This document shows, one piece after another, positions 1-12,099 of a stretch of DNA of 64,000 bases. The number at the start of each line of letters is the position of its first letter. Position 1 is the stretch's first letter. This DNA is from Notospermus geniculatus (taxonomy: Eukaryota; Nemertea; Pilidiophora; Heteronemertea; Lineidae): NCBI GenBank assembly GCA_002633025.1, contig NMRB01000021.1:569670-633669 (forward strand), written 5' to 3'. The position numbers and the translations under genes were made by a program. The notes beneath the pieces are model-generated. The model was not told where the DNA came from and searched no databases. It saw nothing but the letters and a program-made list of their open reading frames with translations.

Positions 1-690
1 AGGGTGCGGCGACAAGCTAGCCAAGCACGACATGAGCGTCTGCATCTCAGTGTGAAAGGGTAAAAATATCTACCGAAGCAGCGGGAACCAACCGGACAAC
101 AGACAGACGACGGCGAAGGGTTTCTTTTGATCAGCACTGCTGTGTCCCTTGCTGTGCTTCTCCGCAGTATCATACCGTGGCCTCAGATATTCACTTTGAT
201 GTCCACGTCCAACATAATGTCTTCATGAATTATGAGCATAGTCGGGAAAGTGTTGTCAAAGTGACAAGGAGGGATTCAAATTTTCATTAAGTTTGTTGCC
301 GACACATGACAACTCCGCAGGCAATTAGTTCCGAGCATAATTAAGATTTATCATGAAGGATAACCCTGGAGATAGCGCCGCTTCATTAAGTTTGATCTAT
401 GGTTAGCTCAGCGCATTTTTCTTTTGAAAATGGTTTATTAGATTTGATCTGACTATCACAGTGTACGGTATTATTATGAGTCTATATTTTAAACAAAAAC
501 CCTCGTAAATAACCAATTGCCGGATTTCATCTGATGCCTCGACTTGTTCTAATGTCTGTTACGAACAAAATATAGCCTACTTTGAATAAAAGACATTCAA
601 CATTCTTAGCTACATGTTTATGCATGTTCTATGGCTTCCCTCATGTCATAAATTTCTTGATCAACTCAGGCATTTAGCGTTTCTATATCA
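1..690. other. stretch with no recognised feature
   Basis: No open frame of note, inverted repeat or tandem repeat is visible here. It reads as ordinary intergenic or intronic animal DNA. Confidence 0.4.
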
Positions 691-837
691 CCTGATGTCT
701 ACTTTTAGTGTCTGATTCCAAAACTCCTCCCAACTCGGCAGGTGTTGGCTTGTGAAAGGATCTGTCGCATGCAACAATGAGCCGTGATGCCTTATACATA
801 CCTTGTACCTTTCAACATGTTCAAAGGGCAAGTAAAA

Positions 838-955
838 GACCCCATCGGCATCCAAGTGAAGAACTTGAGATAGCTTGAGATGGCCTCTTCCGTACTTACC
901 AAGAGCAATAATGCTTTGGCTTCGGCCCTGATGGAAAAAGCCAAATATCACTGAA
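838..955 (-). repeat. dispersed repeat, copy 1
   Basis: This is the fullest of four related copies (others near 13375, 24300 and 41335). Shared blocks are GGGCAAGTAA, AGCTTGAGATGG, CTTCCGTACTTACCA and CGGCCCTGATGGAAAAA. Read on the minus strand, the core is TTTTTCCATCAG, then about 28 nt, then GTAAGTAC, which imitates a 3' splice site, a micro-exon and a 5' splice site. A 127-codon minus-strand frame at 688-1071 runs through it, but its middle part is only the translated repeat. The spread of the copies and their imperfect identity suggest an old interspersed element, possibly SINE-like. No tRNA-like promoter was seen. Confidence 0.7.
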
Positions 956-3029
956 AGGGTTAAAGGAAGCTCAGCACTTCCGATTGAATCGACAACAAAA
1001 CATTTGAGAATTCTTGTCGAATAGATACAGCCACTCTCCTCAAATTCGAACGTCTTCAGCGATTTGGCCACAAATGCATTGCGAATTGATGATATTACCG
1101 CGGTATCAGTGACACTAATCGGCCAAGGACATAACTGTCAATAACGCTTCTTAAAGAAATCAATAAACGATAGGAGATCATATCAAGAAATATCATTGGA
1201 AGCGAAATCAATCGTCGTCATTTTCACTTCACTGAAAGTGCATTTATCGAACCGGAAGTTCTGCCAATTGAACCGTCTCGGCATGACCAAGTGGAGTCAG
1301 AGGCGAGTGTAACGGCGAGTGGGCAGAGAGTACACGGCGGGACTATAGTCAGTGGTAATTGCACCACTTCAGCAGAAAAGCCTTGAAGTTCTATCTGCAG
1401 CTTATGAACCTTTTGATCCATGCATTGCGTCGACGTTTGCCAGCAATCGTCTGCCTAGAAATACAAGAAAGTCTGTGTTTCAACTGGGTGTTAATTCTTA
1501 CGTGCATGTTGAAATGCATGCCAATGGCGGCTACATTTATGTACCTAGAACTACATAATGCATTGCGTCACTGCGATGTAGAAACGAACGTGAATGTTGA
1601 CACTCAAATCGCCTCCTCATTTCTTGCATGTTGGAGCTTTTAAGACGAAGATGTGACATTAATAGATACAGTCAACATTTGGTCAGCAGAAGGAAGAATG
1701 GTACTTCAGTCAAATGATCTTGTCCAACTGCAAATTTGGTAACCCCACAACAACAAGCCTTGAGAAGGTTAACAATCGAGTGCCTGACCTTCAATGGTGA
1801 AACTCGGGAGTGGATGTTCCACTCTTGATGCCTTCCCTTGGGAATATCGTTGGGGAATTGGTGAAATTACATAAAAAATTACATGTAATGGACATGTATC
1901 CCTGACTAATTGCATGCCCAATGCGTTAATTGGAATAAATCGTACGTGCGGGAGTTTGTGCTGCAATGGACATTAGCTACAAATGACATAATAGAGCTAA
2001 ATGACTTGCATACCCCTAATAGATCCAATTTTATAGGCATTCAGTTTTCGCCATGGCAATGCATGAAATTAAATGGTATTTGGCATGTGGGGGTTTTATG
2101 GCTCGGAATGAACTAATCTCACAGCACTTGGTCGTTATAGACCTCACATTGGGTACATTTCACTCGATTGTGATCTATTCACTGATGTCCTCATGGTGGC
2201 TGCAGGGGTTCGTGACCTCGTGCACTTTTGCTGGTCTTCTTGCCACCAGTTTCCATGACAGTCAGACAATTTTAGTGATATACTGATGTCGTAGCACTTG
2301 TTGTACTTGTCAATTTCACGATCCTTTAAATCACGATTTCAGTGACCCTTCAATTTAACTTGTTTTAAAAGCGGACTACCTGTTCAAATCAGAAGGTTTG
2401 TTTCACACCTTGAACATCGCAAACGAAAATGGTATCCTCAGCCATGGACACCTTGAATACACCGCCCAGTACCGTAGGATTGTTTTGGTTAGGACCAGCG
2501 ACAGGTCAGTCAGGCTGGTAGGCCTCGAGGAAGCTTCCCTCCACAACACACCCACGTCCCGGCCCTGCACCGCAGTCATACTCCATCGATAGAGTCTGCT
2601 ACTTTTAATCATATCCCAATGCCTCAGGTTGTTTCGGATGGCTGTTCCTGTAACAGCACTGAAGAAAAAATAATTTATTTACTTACGCCAGACGCAATTA
2701 AGTAATTGCGATTACAGTATGCATACCTATATCACGTAAATTGTTTAGAGGGAAAAAAATGCCGTTCCTCCTCCCCGCGGCTGGGCTGCTGGTTTCACTC
2801 GGTTTCCCGTGGAACATTATTGGCTATCCCTCGCCGATTCTGTTTGCTCAGGGGCATACTAACCTGTTGCCGCTTCAGCGGGCAGGGGCATCACCAGCAT
2901 CTGACGATTTACCGGCAAATATTGCTAGGTCATCTCTAATCACCCTAAAGGGAATTGGTCGAGAGGTAGCTAGTTAGGGTGCATACGACTGTCCCTCATA
3001 AGGATAAAAGTTTTGGTCCGAACGTTGCT
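956..3029. other. stretch with no recognised feature
   Basis: Only short open frames of 60-95 codons occur, on both strands and overlapping one another, as expected by chance. No long inverted or tandem repeat was seen. Confidence 0.35.
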
Positions 3030-4067
3030 TAGCAGATGTAAACTACAAAGCAAAGAAGCTGGACAAAATTCATAAAGGCTAATATGGTGCTTCTACAAAC
3101 TAGCAGAAGAACGAGTGTTCACGAATACTAACCAATATTATACGTTCCCCAACAAAACCTACATATGCACCGGAGGGATTGTGACATACATGCAACTGCA
3201 GTTTTCATACAATACGTACGAATTGACCAAAATTGTTGCTTGGACGTTACACAATGGCGAAGCATTGGATATGTTGAGCGTGTTCAACGAACGTGATCCA
3301 TGCTTTCATATGCAACTACCATTGCAGTGCACTGTGCACTGACACGATTTTAACCGAACCAAGAGAACTTCAAACAAAAAAATTGATTCACTGAACCACT
3401 TGATATGCAGCCAACATCGCTCAAAGAGGAAACTGACGATTAAATTTTATCCCATCGCTTTGTTTTGTGTCAAGCTGGAGTTTTTCCCTCGTTTTTCCAA
3501 TAGAGAGCTCAAGGAGTTGATTGCAATAGCGTGCTGTTTTCCAAGCAGCAGGACAAGTACGTGACAAATTTGTCGGTGTTTCACAGCTCAAAGCTCGACG
3601 GTTTTTGGATTCAACTCGAGGCGAAAACAAACACTCGCAGCCCTCTGCAGATTCATTATGCATGCCCAGTGTGTTGTACCAACATTATTTCCGTTTTTTC
3701 CTCCTATAAAACCTGAGTTTATGCCGCCGAATATCGAACGGCGCGAGATATGACGTGATCAAAGCAACCCGTGTAAACTAATAACCGCCAGTATGAAGCC
3801 ACTTTATCATGTTTATGCTGAACTATTTGTTTTAATGAGTTGAACTCTTGACATTTCACTTCACCAATATTTCAACTTCTTTCAGTTTTTCATTTTCTAA
3901 TAAATTTTCCTCATATGCTTTGAGTGATTCTCTTTCAATACATTTTTAGGAAACGGCTGTATGCTAATTCCGTTCTCTTTGGCAACGAAAGGAAATTAGT
4001 ACCAGTTTCGAGGGATTAAGTGCCAACTGGGACATTCTCGGGTCGTTCACCACTCGCAGGTATCGTT
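3030..4067 (+). repeat. near-identical duplication, copy 1 (empty allele)
   Basis: From about 3030 the sequence matches the segment starting about 4092. From 3219 to 4067 it is almost identical to 4576-5424, with only a handful of substitutions in about 850 bp. The copy ends exactly at the ambiguous base at 4068. In the left part copy 1 lacks two blocks present in copy 2: about 50 bp near 4165-4215, and the 251-bp transposon at 4322-4572. The site without the transposon reads CAATACGTACGAATTG. A single N at the join of two such similar copies suggests two alleles or contig ends joined by the assembler rather than a true tandem duplication. Confidence 0.85.
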
Positions 4068-4068
4068 N
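4068..4068. other. ambiguous base at duplication junction
   Basis: A single n sits exactly where copy 1 of the 3.0-5.4 kb duplication stops and copy 2 begins. It probably marks a contig join. Confidence 0.8.
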
Positions 4069-4091
4069 GCAGTTGCGAAGGCTTCATAAAT

Positions 4092-5424
4092 ATGGTCCCA
4101 GATGTAAACCACAAAGCAAAGAAGCTAGACAAAATTCATGAAGGCTATGTGGTGCTTCTACAAACTAGACACAGTCATGACAGTGCATTCACATTGCCGT
4201 CTCTGTGCAAAACTGTAGCAGAAGAACGAGTGTTTATGAATACTAACCAATATTACTTTCCTCTAACAAAACCTACATATGCACCGGAGGGATTGTGACA
4301 TAACTGTAGTTTTCATACAATACTAGCCGTGGTTACACTACATTGAAATACCCGGGTTTTTTGACACCCGGGTGTAGCCCGGCTGTGAAAAATCCCTCCT
4401 GAGGCCCGGTGCCTGTCAACACTACTCAAATTTTGTGACGGGGACCTAAATTAAACCCTCCAAAAACCGTTGGAGCTCGGAGGGGATTATTACACCGCGT
4501 TTTTAACAGGTGTGGACAGAAAAAACCCGGGTTCGACACGGGTTTTTTATGTAGTGTAAAGAGGGCTTATGTTGTACGAATTGACCAAAATTTTGGCATG
4601 GACGTTACAAAATGGCGAAGCATTGGATATGTTGAGCGTGTTCAACGAACGTGATCCATGCTTTCATATGCAACTACCATTGCAGTGCACTGTGCACTGA
4701 CACGATTTCAACCGAACCAAGAGAACTTCAAACAAAAAAATTGATTCACTGAACCACTTGATATGCAGCCAACATCGCTCAAAGAGGAAACTGACGATTA
4801 AATTTTATCCCATCGCTTTGTTTTGTGTCAAGCTGGAGTTTTTCCCTCGTTTTTCCAATAGAGAGCTCAAGGAGTTGATTGCAATAGCGTGCTGTTTTCC
4901 AAGCAGCAGGACAAGTACGTGACAAATTTGTCGGTGTTTCACAGCTCAAAGCTCGACGGTTTTTGGATTCAACTCGAGGCGAAAACAAACACTCGCAGCC
5001 CTCTGCAGATTCATTATGCATGCCCAGTGTGTTGTACCAACATTATTTCCGTTTTTTCCTCCTATAAAACCTGAGTTTATGCCGCCGAATATCGAACGGC
5101 GCGAGATATGACGTGATCAAAGCAACCCGTGTAAACTAATAACCGCCAGTATGAAGCCACTTTATCATGTTTATGCTGAACTATTTGTTTTAATGAGTTG
5201 AACTCTTGACATTTCACTTCACCAATATTTCAACTTCTTTCAGTTTTTCATTTTCTAATAAATTTTCCTCATATGCTTTGAGTGATTCTCTTTCAATACA
5301 TTTTAAGGAAACGGCTGTATGCTAATTCCGTTCTCTTTGGCAACGAAAGGAAATTAGTACCAGTTTCGAGGGATTAAGTGCCAACTGGGACATTCTCGGG
5401 TCGTTCACCACTCGCAGGTATCGT
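4092..5424 (+). repeat. near-identical duplication, copy 2 (filled allele)
   Basis: Partner of 3030-4067. The right-hand 840 bp is nearly identical to copy 1. The left part differs by extra blocks, including the inserted element at 4322-4572. The pattern of few substitutions plus large indels is typical of two haplotypes of a highly polymorphic animal. The small open frames repeated in both copies (for instance 3421-3663 and 4779-5021, minus strand) are simply the same DNA seen twice. Confidence 0.85.
4322..4572. mobile_element. MITE-like element, insertion difference between the two copies
   Basis: A 251-bp block present in copy 2 and absent from copy 1. The left end reads TAGCCGTGGTTACACTACAT and the right end reads ATGTAGTGTAAAGAGGGCTT, so the terminal 20 bp are inverted apart from a few changes. 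Internally ACCCGGGTTTTTTGACACCC is answered by an inverted GGGTTCGACACGGGTTTTTT, so the element can fold on itself. It carries the word GGTGTGGACAGAAAAA, whose complement also occurs in the element at 54757-54954, so the two are relatives. No coding capacity is seen, so it would depend on a transposase from elsewhere. A clean target-site duplication could not be fixed. Confidence 0.8.
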
Positions 5425-6400
5425 TTATGAAGATGAAGTTAGCAATCATACGGCAGGAAAGAATTCAGAAGTGTTGATTGACTAATAATCCTGATCAAGT
5501 TGGCACTACTGGCAGAAAGCGATTGGCCCCTTGTCTCAGCAAGCACTTTTTTATCACAGGCATTACCATTTTGATATTTCATGTTGAGGCAAAAAAACAC
5601 GGGAAGAATGAACAAATAGCCATCGAGGGTCTTCTTTTAACTGTAATTTCAATGCCAGTTTCGTGACTTACAAGATAACGAAATCGAATTAGTAGTAATG
5701 GAACTTTTAAGTCCACCTGCCATTGCCTTTGAACACATGGTGGCCTTTCCGAATTACCCGTGAAATATTGTTACCGTGTCCACATACAGTGGTCCATAAT
5801 GAGCTCGCCCACACATCATGCTCTCAGCCGGGTCCAGTTGATAGTTGACCACAGAAAATGCACAAGATGTACGCATCTGTACCACAACCTTGTGGTGAAA
5901 CATCCATCGGTAGACACATGTTACAGCCACGGTCTCCTCTTGCTGAAACTAGTACATGTAATTGATTGGTAAGTCTGTCATCAAGGGTCTCCGGCAGATT
6001 CCAGGGCAGTCGACAAAGTTAACGCAAGAGCGTTATAATGACCGTTTCGGCGTACATTACGAAGTAAACTCAAGTAGATGATACCAACATCGGATAATTA
6101 CCGCAGCAATGGTTCAGCCGTGGTGCCTGTAATTGCTTGACTGATGGGAGGAAGCCCATGAGTGGCCGCGACTAATTTGGTCAATTCGTTCGATCACTGG
6201 GTGGTGGGTGGGTTTGAAGCTTAATTCAGGGAAACGTGTGAAGGTATCTCGATGGAGGACATATCCAAGCTGCCAATGAGAACTGCATGGCAGCCACTCA
6301 AGAGGACAGTGAAATCTCGAATTATCCGAAATCATCCTGGTTGCAACTTCTGTGAGAGGGAATCAACCCGCAATGCTTCGAAAACCCTGAAAGCTCGTTC
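5425..6400. other. stretch with no recognised feature
   Basis: Unique sequence following copy 2 of the duplication. Only short frames (62-73 codons) are present. Nothing was recognised. Confidence 0.35.
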
Positions 6401-6600
6401 AATGTGCAATCTTCAAGCTTGAACTCTCGGACTTCCGTTTTCAAGCTTGAATCCGGACAATTCAATCTTCAAGCTTGAACCTGAACCTCAATCTTCAAGC
6501 TTGAACCCGAACTTCAAGCTTGAATCTTCAAGCTTTTCGTGAAATCGTAAGTTCAAGCTTGAAGATTGAAGTCAGGGTTGAAGCTTGGAGATTGAAAATG
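6401..6600. repeat. array of a 12-bp palindrome (TTCAAGCTTGAA)
   Basis: The perfect palindrome TTCAAGCTTGAA starts at 6412, 6440, 6468, 6494, 6513 and 6552, with degenerate copies near 6527 and 6578. Most copies sit in the longer unit CAATCTTCAAGCTTGAAC. The last two units are in the opposite orientation (GTTCAAGCTTGAAGATTG), so the array as a whole is also an inverted repeat and could form a long hairpin. The spacing (28, 28, 26, 19, 39) is irregular. Confidence 0.9.
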
Positions 6601-7135
6601 GGATGAGCCTTCTGGGCTTTCATACATGTACAAAGCTGTCTTGCATTACTTGAAGGCAAAGTTCATATATGTACCCTTGGGTCGACGATTCCCTGAAACC
6701 ATTTGCCGACAGTGATTAATTTTGACGTCACTATGGGGTTAACTTGATGCTGTTCAGTTTGGGCAAATGTCTGCAGCCAGAGCTTTTGGGACTCCTGTCT
6801 GGGATTAGCCTAATCTATTTGGTGCCGCTCAGATTTCGGCCCATATCTAATTGATTGAGTAGAAACTATTGGCGGAGATTAGCCCGGAAATTGATTTATG
6901 TCATCCCGGCGGGACGGAGGGGGATGACCCCGGAATAGCTGACGACGTTTTTGGGGTTCTGGTTTTGGAAGTGGCTTTACATGGAGAACAGCCTCAGTCT
7001 GCCGATCGTTCCCCTAAAGTGCTCCTGTAAAAGGAGGAAAAGCTACCGGAAATGGAGTGTGCTCTGTAAACATTCAGGTGGTAGAATGACAAAAAATGTG
7101 GAGCAGTGTATATGCAACCGTTGAACGGAAGATAC
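6601..7135. other. stretch with no recognised feature
   Basis: No repeat or credible open frame was seen. Confidence 0.35.
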
Positions 7136-7189
7136 ATTGAACCAAGAATATATAAGTATACATGTACCTATATATTCTTGATTGAACCA
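7136..7189. repeat. small hairpin flanked by a 9-bp direct repeat
   Basis: ATTGAACCA occurs at 7136-7144 and 7181-7189. Between them AAGAATATATA (7144-7154) and TATATATTCTT (7169-7179) form an 11-bp perfect stem. The layout mimics a tiny inverted-repeat insertion with a target duplication, but a local slippage product is equally possible. Confidence 0.6.
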
Positions 7190-8970
7190 AATGGTTCCTG
7201 ATCCTCGCAAAGATAGTGCTGCGTTCTTCGGAGAACACAGTTTTAGCTAATTACGCTGACGGCATCCTAATATTTCCCTTACCATCCAAATCACTTCCGG
7301 TCAACAGACATAAGCAGACGAAAGATGCGAAAATAATGATCAGCGTTTGATTGCTCGTTCTTCCGGTCCCGTTAGTACCGAGCGTTGACGATTTGTCTAC
7401 TGTTCACTGATGAGAATATTGTTCAGAGCGGCCTGATTGATGACAGATTGCTTCACATTAATCATTCCTCTTGACATACTCTCGGCGATTATTACGAAAC
7501 TGGGTTCCTCTGAGGCCAGGCTTTAGTTATTGTAATTATGATAAAGAGACAGGTTGTTGAAGATGGTGAGATATTGGAGTACACGGAGGGAATCCAAATG
7601 AAATCTTCTAGACTTCTCGGAGAGAGGCACAGTAGTGGCAACATCGGCGCCGGTCGTCTCTGATATCGCGAGGCTATTTCCGGTCAGTGCCATCCTTGAT
7701 GCGGTGGAGAGGACTACATTCTTTGACCCATTACGGTTTCTTTGGGTTTCAAATTTTCCTGGGTTAAAGTAATCTAATGCTGGAGACAGCGTCGAAGCAG
7801 GCGCCCGACTCTCGAGTCAATGTTTGAATACCCAAATGCGATTTGATTTGCAACCAAAAACGTACGCTGCATTTACTATCATGACACGAAAAATATGTCA
7901 ATGCCCTCAAATCCCTGGTTTCTGACGGCACGTAAGAAACAAACTGAAAAAAACATGGTCGGAACAAAATGGGAACAGACTTAATGCAACAGAGACGCTG
8001 GAAAGAACTAAAATCTCACTTTTATGGCCGGTTGATGGTCACTCAGAAAGATTTTTGCAGCCGTGATTCAACCACAGGGAATAACGGATAGTTTCTTGGG
8101 TTTCAGTTTAAATAAATTATTGATAGAATCTCTGTTTTGTCGTCCTTTGTCCAGCTCAGAACAGAAAGCATTACTGAGCAGATGACAAAAAAGGAATGAA
8201 TGATGTTCGTTGAAAGAAATGTCCTTTGTGATTTTTGAAACTGAGGTACATCAGTTGCTTTCTATCAATGCGAAGACATTTCAAAAGTTCTTTAAGAATG
8301 TGCGGAATGCTTTCTTGAAGACAGGCGTTTGATTACTTCTGTGCCTGAAACTTTGCTCTCTTCATCTATTTTCATTGATCAAGGAAGTTAATGTCGGCCT
8401 TGCCATGTTTTCAAATTGTATATTGGGAAACGTCGGCCGTCAGCCTACATTTTGTCTTCTTTGGTTTTGTGAAACCTAAGATGGGCCCAGCTGATGAACA
8501 GTTACAGTATGTGCCAACATGTTGATACGTGTCGATTTTTACAGCAAACTCATTGCTTTCCCAACTCCTCAAGTACTCCATAATGGCCGGCTTTATTCGA
8601 TTCTCCCTTCCAATCCCTTTCTCTCGTTATTGAGCCCGATGCCTACTTACGACCGTATCTCCTCACTCAAATGATTTAAACTTAGAAGTACGGTGATTTC
8701 GCTGATGGCCTAAATAAATCGATCCAGCCAATGGCGATTTCCCATTTACGAACTCTTTAAGCAGTGCGATGAAGAGGTGGATTGGTCGGATACTGCAGTA
8801 ATTGTACCAGACTCCATTCAATCAGGTCTGATGTCAAAGCATCGCCAGGAAATGGGCAATCGGTTGGTTTTATTTTCTTGTGAATATCTAAATGGAAGGG
8901 TTATCGGTTTTATCAAGGTTGTGGTGTTGACCTACAGGTGATTTGGCGAATGCTGGCGAACTCGAACTTT
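7190..8970. other. stretch with no recognised feature
   Basis: A single 67-codon minus-strand frame and no visible repeats. Confidence 0.35.
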
Positions 8971-9097
8971 TAGGCCCCGATTACATAAGTATACGGTATA
9001 CGAAAACGCCGGTTAACAATGGCTTCACGGTCGCGAATCCTTTGTGAAGCCTTTGTTAACCGGCGTTTTCGTATACTTCTATGTAATAGGGGCTTTA
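8971..9097. mobile_element. palindromic MITE, family GATTACATA
   Basis: About 127 bp that folds almost entirely on itself. The left arm runs TAGGCCCCGATTACATA, then GTATACGAAAACGCCGGTTA. The right arm is its inverse, ending CTTCTATGTAATAGGGGCT. The central part CAATGGCTTCACGGTCGCGA is shared with 9871-10014 and 18041-18308. A minus-strand frame overlaps it but has no independent support. Confidence 0.85.
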
Positions 9098-9870
9098 TAG
9101 AGTTGCGCTGGCGGAACCGCCCAGAAGAAGTTTTAACATCGCTGCGCTGGTAACGGCTCTTGGTTCTAGCGTTACGGCTCGTGCCAAAATCATGGTCGGT
9201 GAACTTGCCATAAGAAACCAACAGCGGTTGTTGATAATGGCGGAGGACGCAAATCATGAAACACTCTCTCGTCAAACCGTATCCGGTTCCTGGCAACATC
9301 TTGGTCGCATGTTCTGATCACTCTGTCTGAAGCCGCGCTGATCCTGTGTGGGATTAATTTGATTAAATTTCAATACTAGCAGACGATGTATATTATCCTA
9401 CAAAGCGACGCGGGGAAGTTCAAGCAAAGCAATCTGTTATTACCACTCGCAGGGTAAAACAAGTTCAGGGTCGTGGGAGAAAGCAGCAACACTATTTGAT
9501 TCATCTGTTCAATTTGTGGGATCAGTGCAGTACGGACAAAGCAAGTTCCTTTCAGAATCTTAAAATTCCTTCATATTTCTGTGGGCGGTCTCTACATTTT
9601 CCTTCAGCGTAGCCTTTCCTGACAGAATCTGATTGTGAAGTTTTGATCGTGTGATGCGTATGGACGGAAAATCTTTAAAATCCATTCGATTCTTGTGACA
9701 TGGCAAATGATGCAATTTGAATGAAAGTTCAGACGCGATATTGAAAATACTGCCATTTTAACTAAATGTACATGTAGAAGAATGAATTGTGCACGGAAAG
9801 AATAGGATAGGAATTCAATGCAGTATGGACTCTGAAATGTTCTCTCGCCCTGACACAAGCAAGTCGGCCC
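9098..9870. other. stretch with no recognised feature
   Basis: Contains part of a 109-codon minus-strand frame (8970-9299) and an 84-codon one (9604-9858), both within chance expectation. Confidence 0.35.
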
Positions 9871-10014
9871 AGGTTGCGATTACATAAGGGCCATTTAGAC
9901 GACAAGCCAAAAACTTCAAGGCTTCACGACAAGGCTTCACGGTCGCAAACCCTTTGTGAAGCCTTTAACCGGCGTGTCCGTACCATGTGTGAGCTCTATG
10001 TAATCGCAGCCTTA
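9871..10014. mobile_element. degenerate MITE of the GATTACATA family
   Basis: Begins AGGTTGCGATTACATA and ends CTATGTAATCGCAGCCTTA. The inside carries GGCTTCACGGTCGC and CCTTTGTGAAGCCTTTAACC, as in 8971-9097 and 18041-18308. The left half is more altered than the right, so folding is weaker. Overlapping frames on both strands (9874-10239 plus, 9996-10235 minus) start inside the element and are judged shadows. Confidence 0.75.
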
Positions 10015-11674
10015 GAAATGGTATGTTTTGTTGGACTTGATGTCACCAGAAGAGGGTATGGGGCAATATCGAGACAGCATACGAGGCGCAGGGTTGGCCG
10101 TTCAGCTGAAGTTTTGTTCCCCGATGTCCCAGCTGGAGACGGGCAGTCGAGACAGGTAGTCCCTATTAACCGTAATCGCCTTGGTAATGACCAATATCCG
10201 GTCAAGCTGACAAGCAAACCAAGTTTATTGGCCAATTAAACTTGATCAATAGGCGTTCGATAGATTCTCTGTTCAATCCTAATCAGTATCATGCTGTCTG
10301 TTGTTAAACATATCATTAGGAGCTTCAACTTGACAGCAAGAAATCATACATGAGAGACATGATAAAAATGATGTTTATTTATCATAATATTGATTAATTT
10401 CCTTCAGCGGTTGATTAAATCGATCGGGTCGGATCCGTTCCTCTGGTTAATTTGCCTACAGGTTGAACAAAGCTTTGGTTCTTATAGAGCAAATAAGAAA
10501 GACAAACAAGCCGGAAGCAGCGTCCTACGTCATTGCAGGATCTAGACTTTCGCCATCTTCCTGATATCAACAGGCAATCGGCAGCTTTTAAGAGGCCATT
10601 GATAATCTAATCTTGGTATCCATCACACCGGCACTATTTGACTTCACTTTCTGGCGACGAAGAAATATGCCTAGAGAGTAGAATCCTCCCCATCACTCGC
10701 CATTTGGGATCCGGTGGCCACTGAGGTACATGTAGAGACGAAGACTTCTATCTCGTTGCGGTCTATCACCGAGAGTATGGACTCCTCTTTGTGAAAGAAG
10801 AAAATGAATTACTATTACTATTAATGGTAATACATGTAGCATCGTCATATCAAAATAATCTCCCCAAGAAAAAACAAGTTCTTTCGATGCAACATTTTGC
10901 TGGAATGTCAGTGGCGTCGAGCGAATCGACTCGCAAGCCTTTGAAAAATCGATGGCAGATGAATGATGAGATCGAAATGGTGCCGCATGTCATCGATTTT
11001 GCTTGCTGTATTTAGTTTCTCCTAATCGCTTTAATGGTAGTTTACGGTTTTTTGTTGTTCGTTTACTTGTATTTCCAATGGATTAATGGTCCAATCAATT
11101 GATCTTTTTTTGCTTAATATCCTTTCAAATCTTCCGTTCGCTACCAAAATCTGCGCAACCACATCAACAGATGCGGGTTGCTCCAGGCAAAGCAGTCCAT
11201 GGATCGCCAAATTTCCACTCGCCCTTCCTTTCGCGGTGGTATTCAGCCAACTTTGGCCCGATTTTGCCTTTAGGCCGACTTGATTGCCTGATCTCCCGAG
11301 TAAGATCCACATCAGAATCACGTACACGGGGCACAGCCAAGCATTGTGAGGATGTTCAGTTCAATCGATGTCGTTGCGTTTTCTGATGGGAGAGAAATCT
11401 TATCTGCTGTAATCTCCACGACACTTTTTTCTTTTTTTAGTCCTGTCGATAAACCAATAACTAAGCGTCTTTCAAAAAGAGTTGCTTCGAATGCCATGGA
11501 TGTTTTTATCACGGAATTGTGAAAAAGACGAGTGTGGACGCTGATTGCCAAAACTAAATTGTGCTCTGTGTTTTACTTTAATCAGTAAAAGTATCAAGAG
11601 AAAATGTGGAAAGAGTAAAAAGGCCTAGCTGGTGGGTTGAACTTGAATATTCGGCCGGGGGGGGGGGAGGCATC
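10015..11674. other. stretch with no recognised feature
   Basis: Several overlapping frames of 74-98 codons lie on both strands at 11031-11386. None has matching splice signals or a recognisable product. Confidence 0.35.
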
Positions 11675-12099
11675 TAAGGCTGCGTATCCATAGGCTGTTC
11701 GCTTGTGCACTAATATTCCGTGTTACATGTACGTGTTCGCTTGCGGCCTGTCACATGGACAATGAACCTTTTGTTTGGCTTAGTATTTGTCGTTCCCATA
11801 AGCGGTTTTTCCACGGTACAATATTATTGCACAATATCGGGCCCAAAATGGGTGTCATGTGCTTCTGGCATAATGGAGGAGAAAGATTGACAATAATATT
11901 GCCCATTTTGATCCTCATACATGTATTGTGCAATAATATTGCACGTGGATAGGCCGCTGTAGGCTGTACCGTGCAAACCTTTCCCATTGTTCACGGCACA
12001 TATGCCCTGTTGAGTGGGAACATAGGGAATGGACATGCTCATTCTTTTGCCAGAAGTCCACAACGATACAAGCGAACAGCCTATGGATACGCATCCTTA
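11675..12099. mobile_element. 425-bp MITE with telescoped inverted repeats
   Basis: The terminal arms are about 32 bp with one mismatch. The left begins TAAGGCTGCG, then TATCCATAGGCTGTTCGCTT; the right is the inverse, ending GGATACGCATCCTTA. A second perfect 18-bp inverted pair lies inside: CAATATTATTGCACAATA at 11819-11836, and its complement at 11924-11941. The terminal TAAGGCTGCG is shared with 9871-10014 (right end inverted) and 63787-63932. The small frames inside are not credible genes. Confidence 0.88.

Noticed and set aside
3421-5021. Identical 80-codon minus-strand frames at 3421-3663 and 4779-5021
   Set aside because: Identity comes from the duplicated DNA; there is no sign of selection on the frame.
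6401-6600. Regularly spaced palindromes read as a CRISPR array
   Set aside because: The repeats are only 12-18 bp, the spacers are irregular and partly repeat-derived, and the DNA is eukaryotic.
9996-10239. Open frames on both strands at 9874-10239
   Set aside because: Both begin within the MITE at 9871-10014 and overlap each other; neither has splice signals or a recognisable product.
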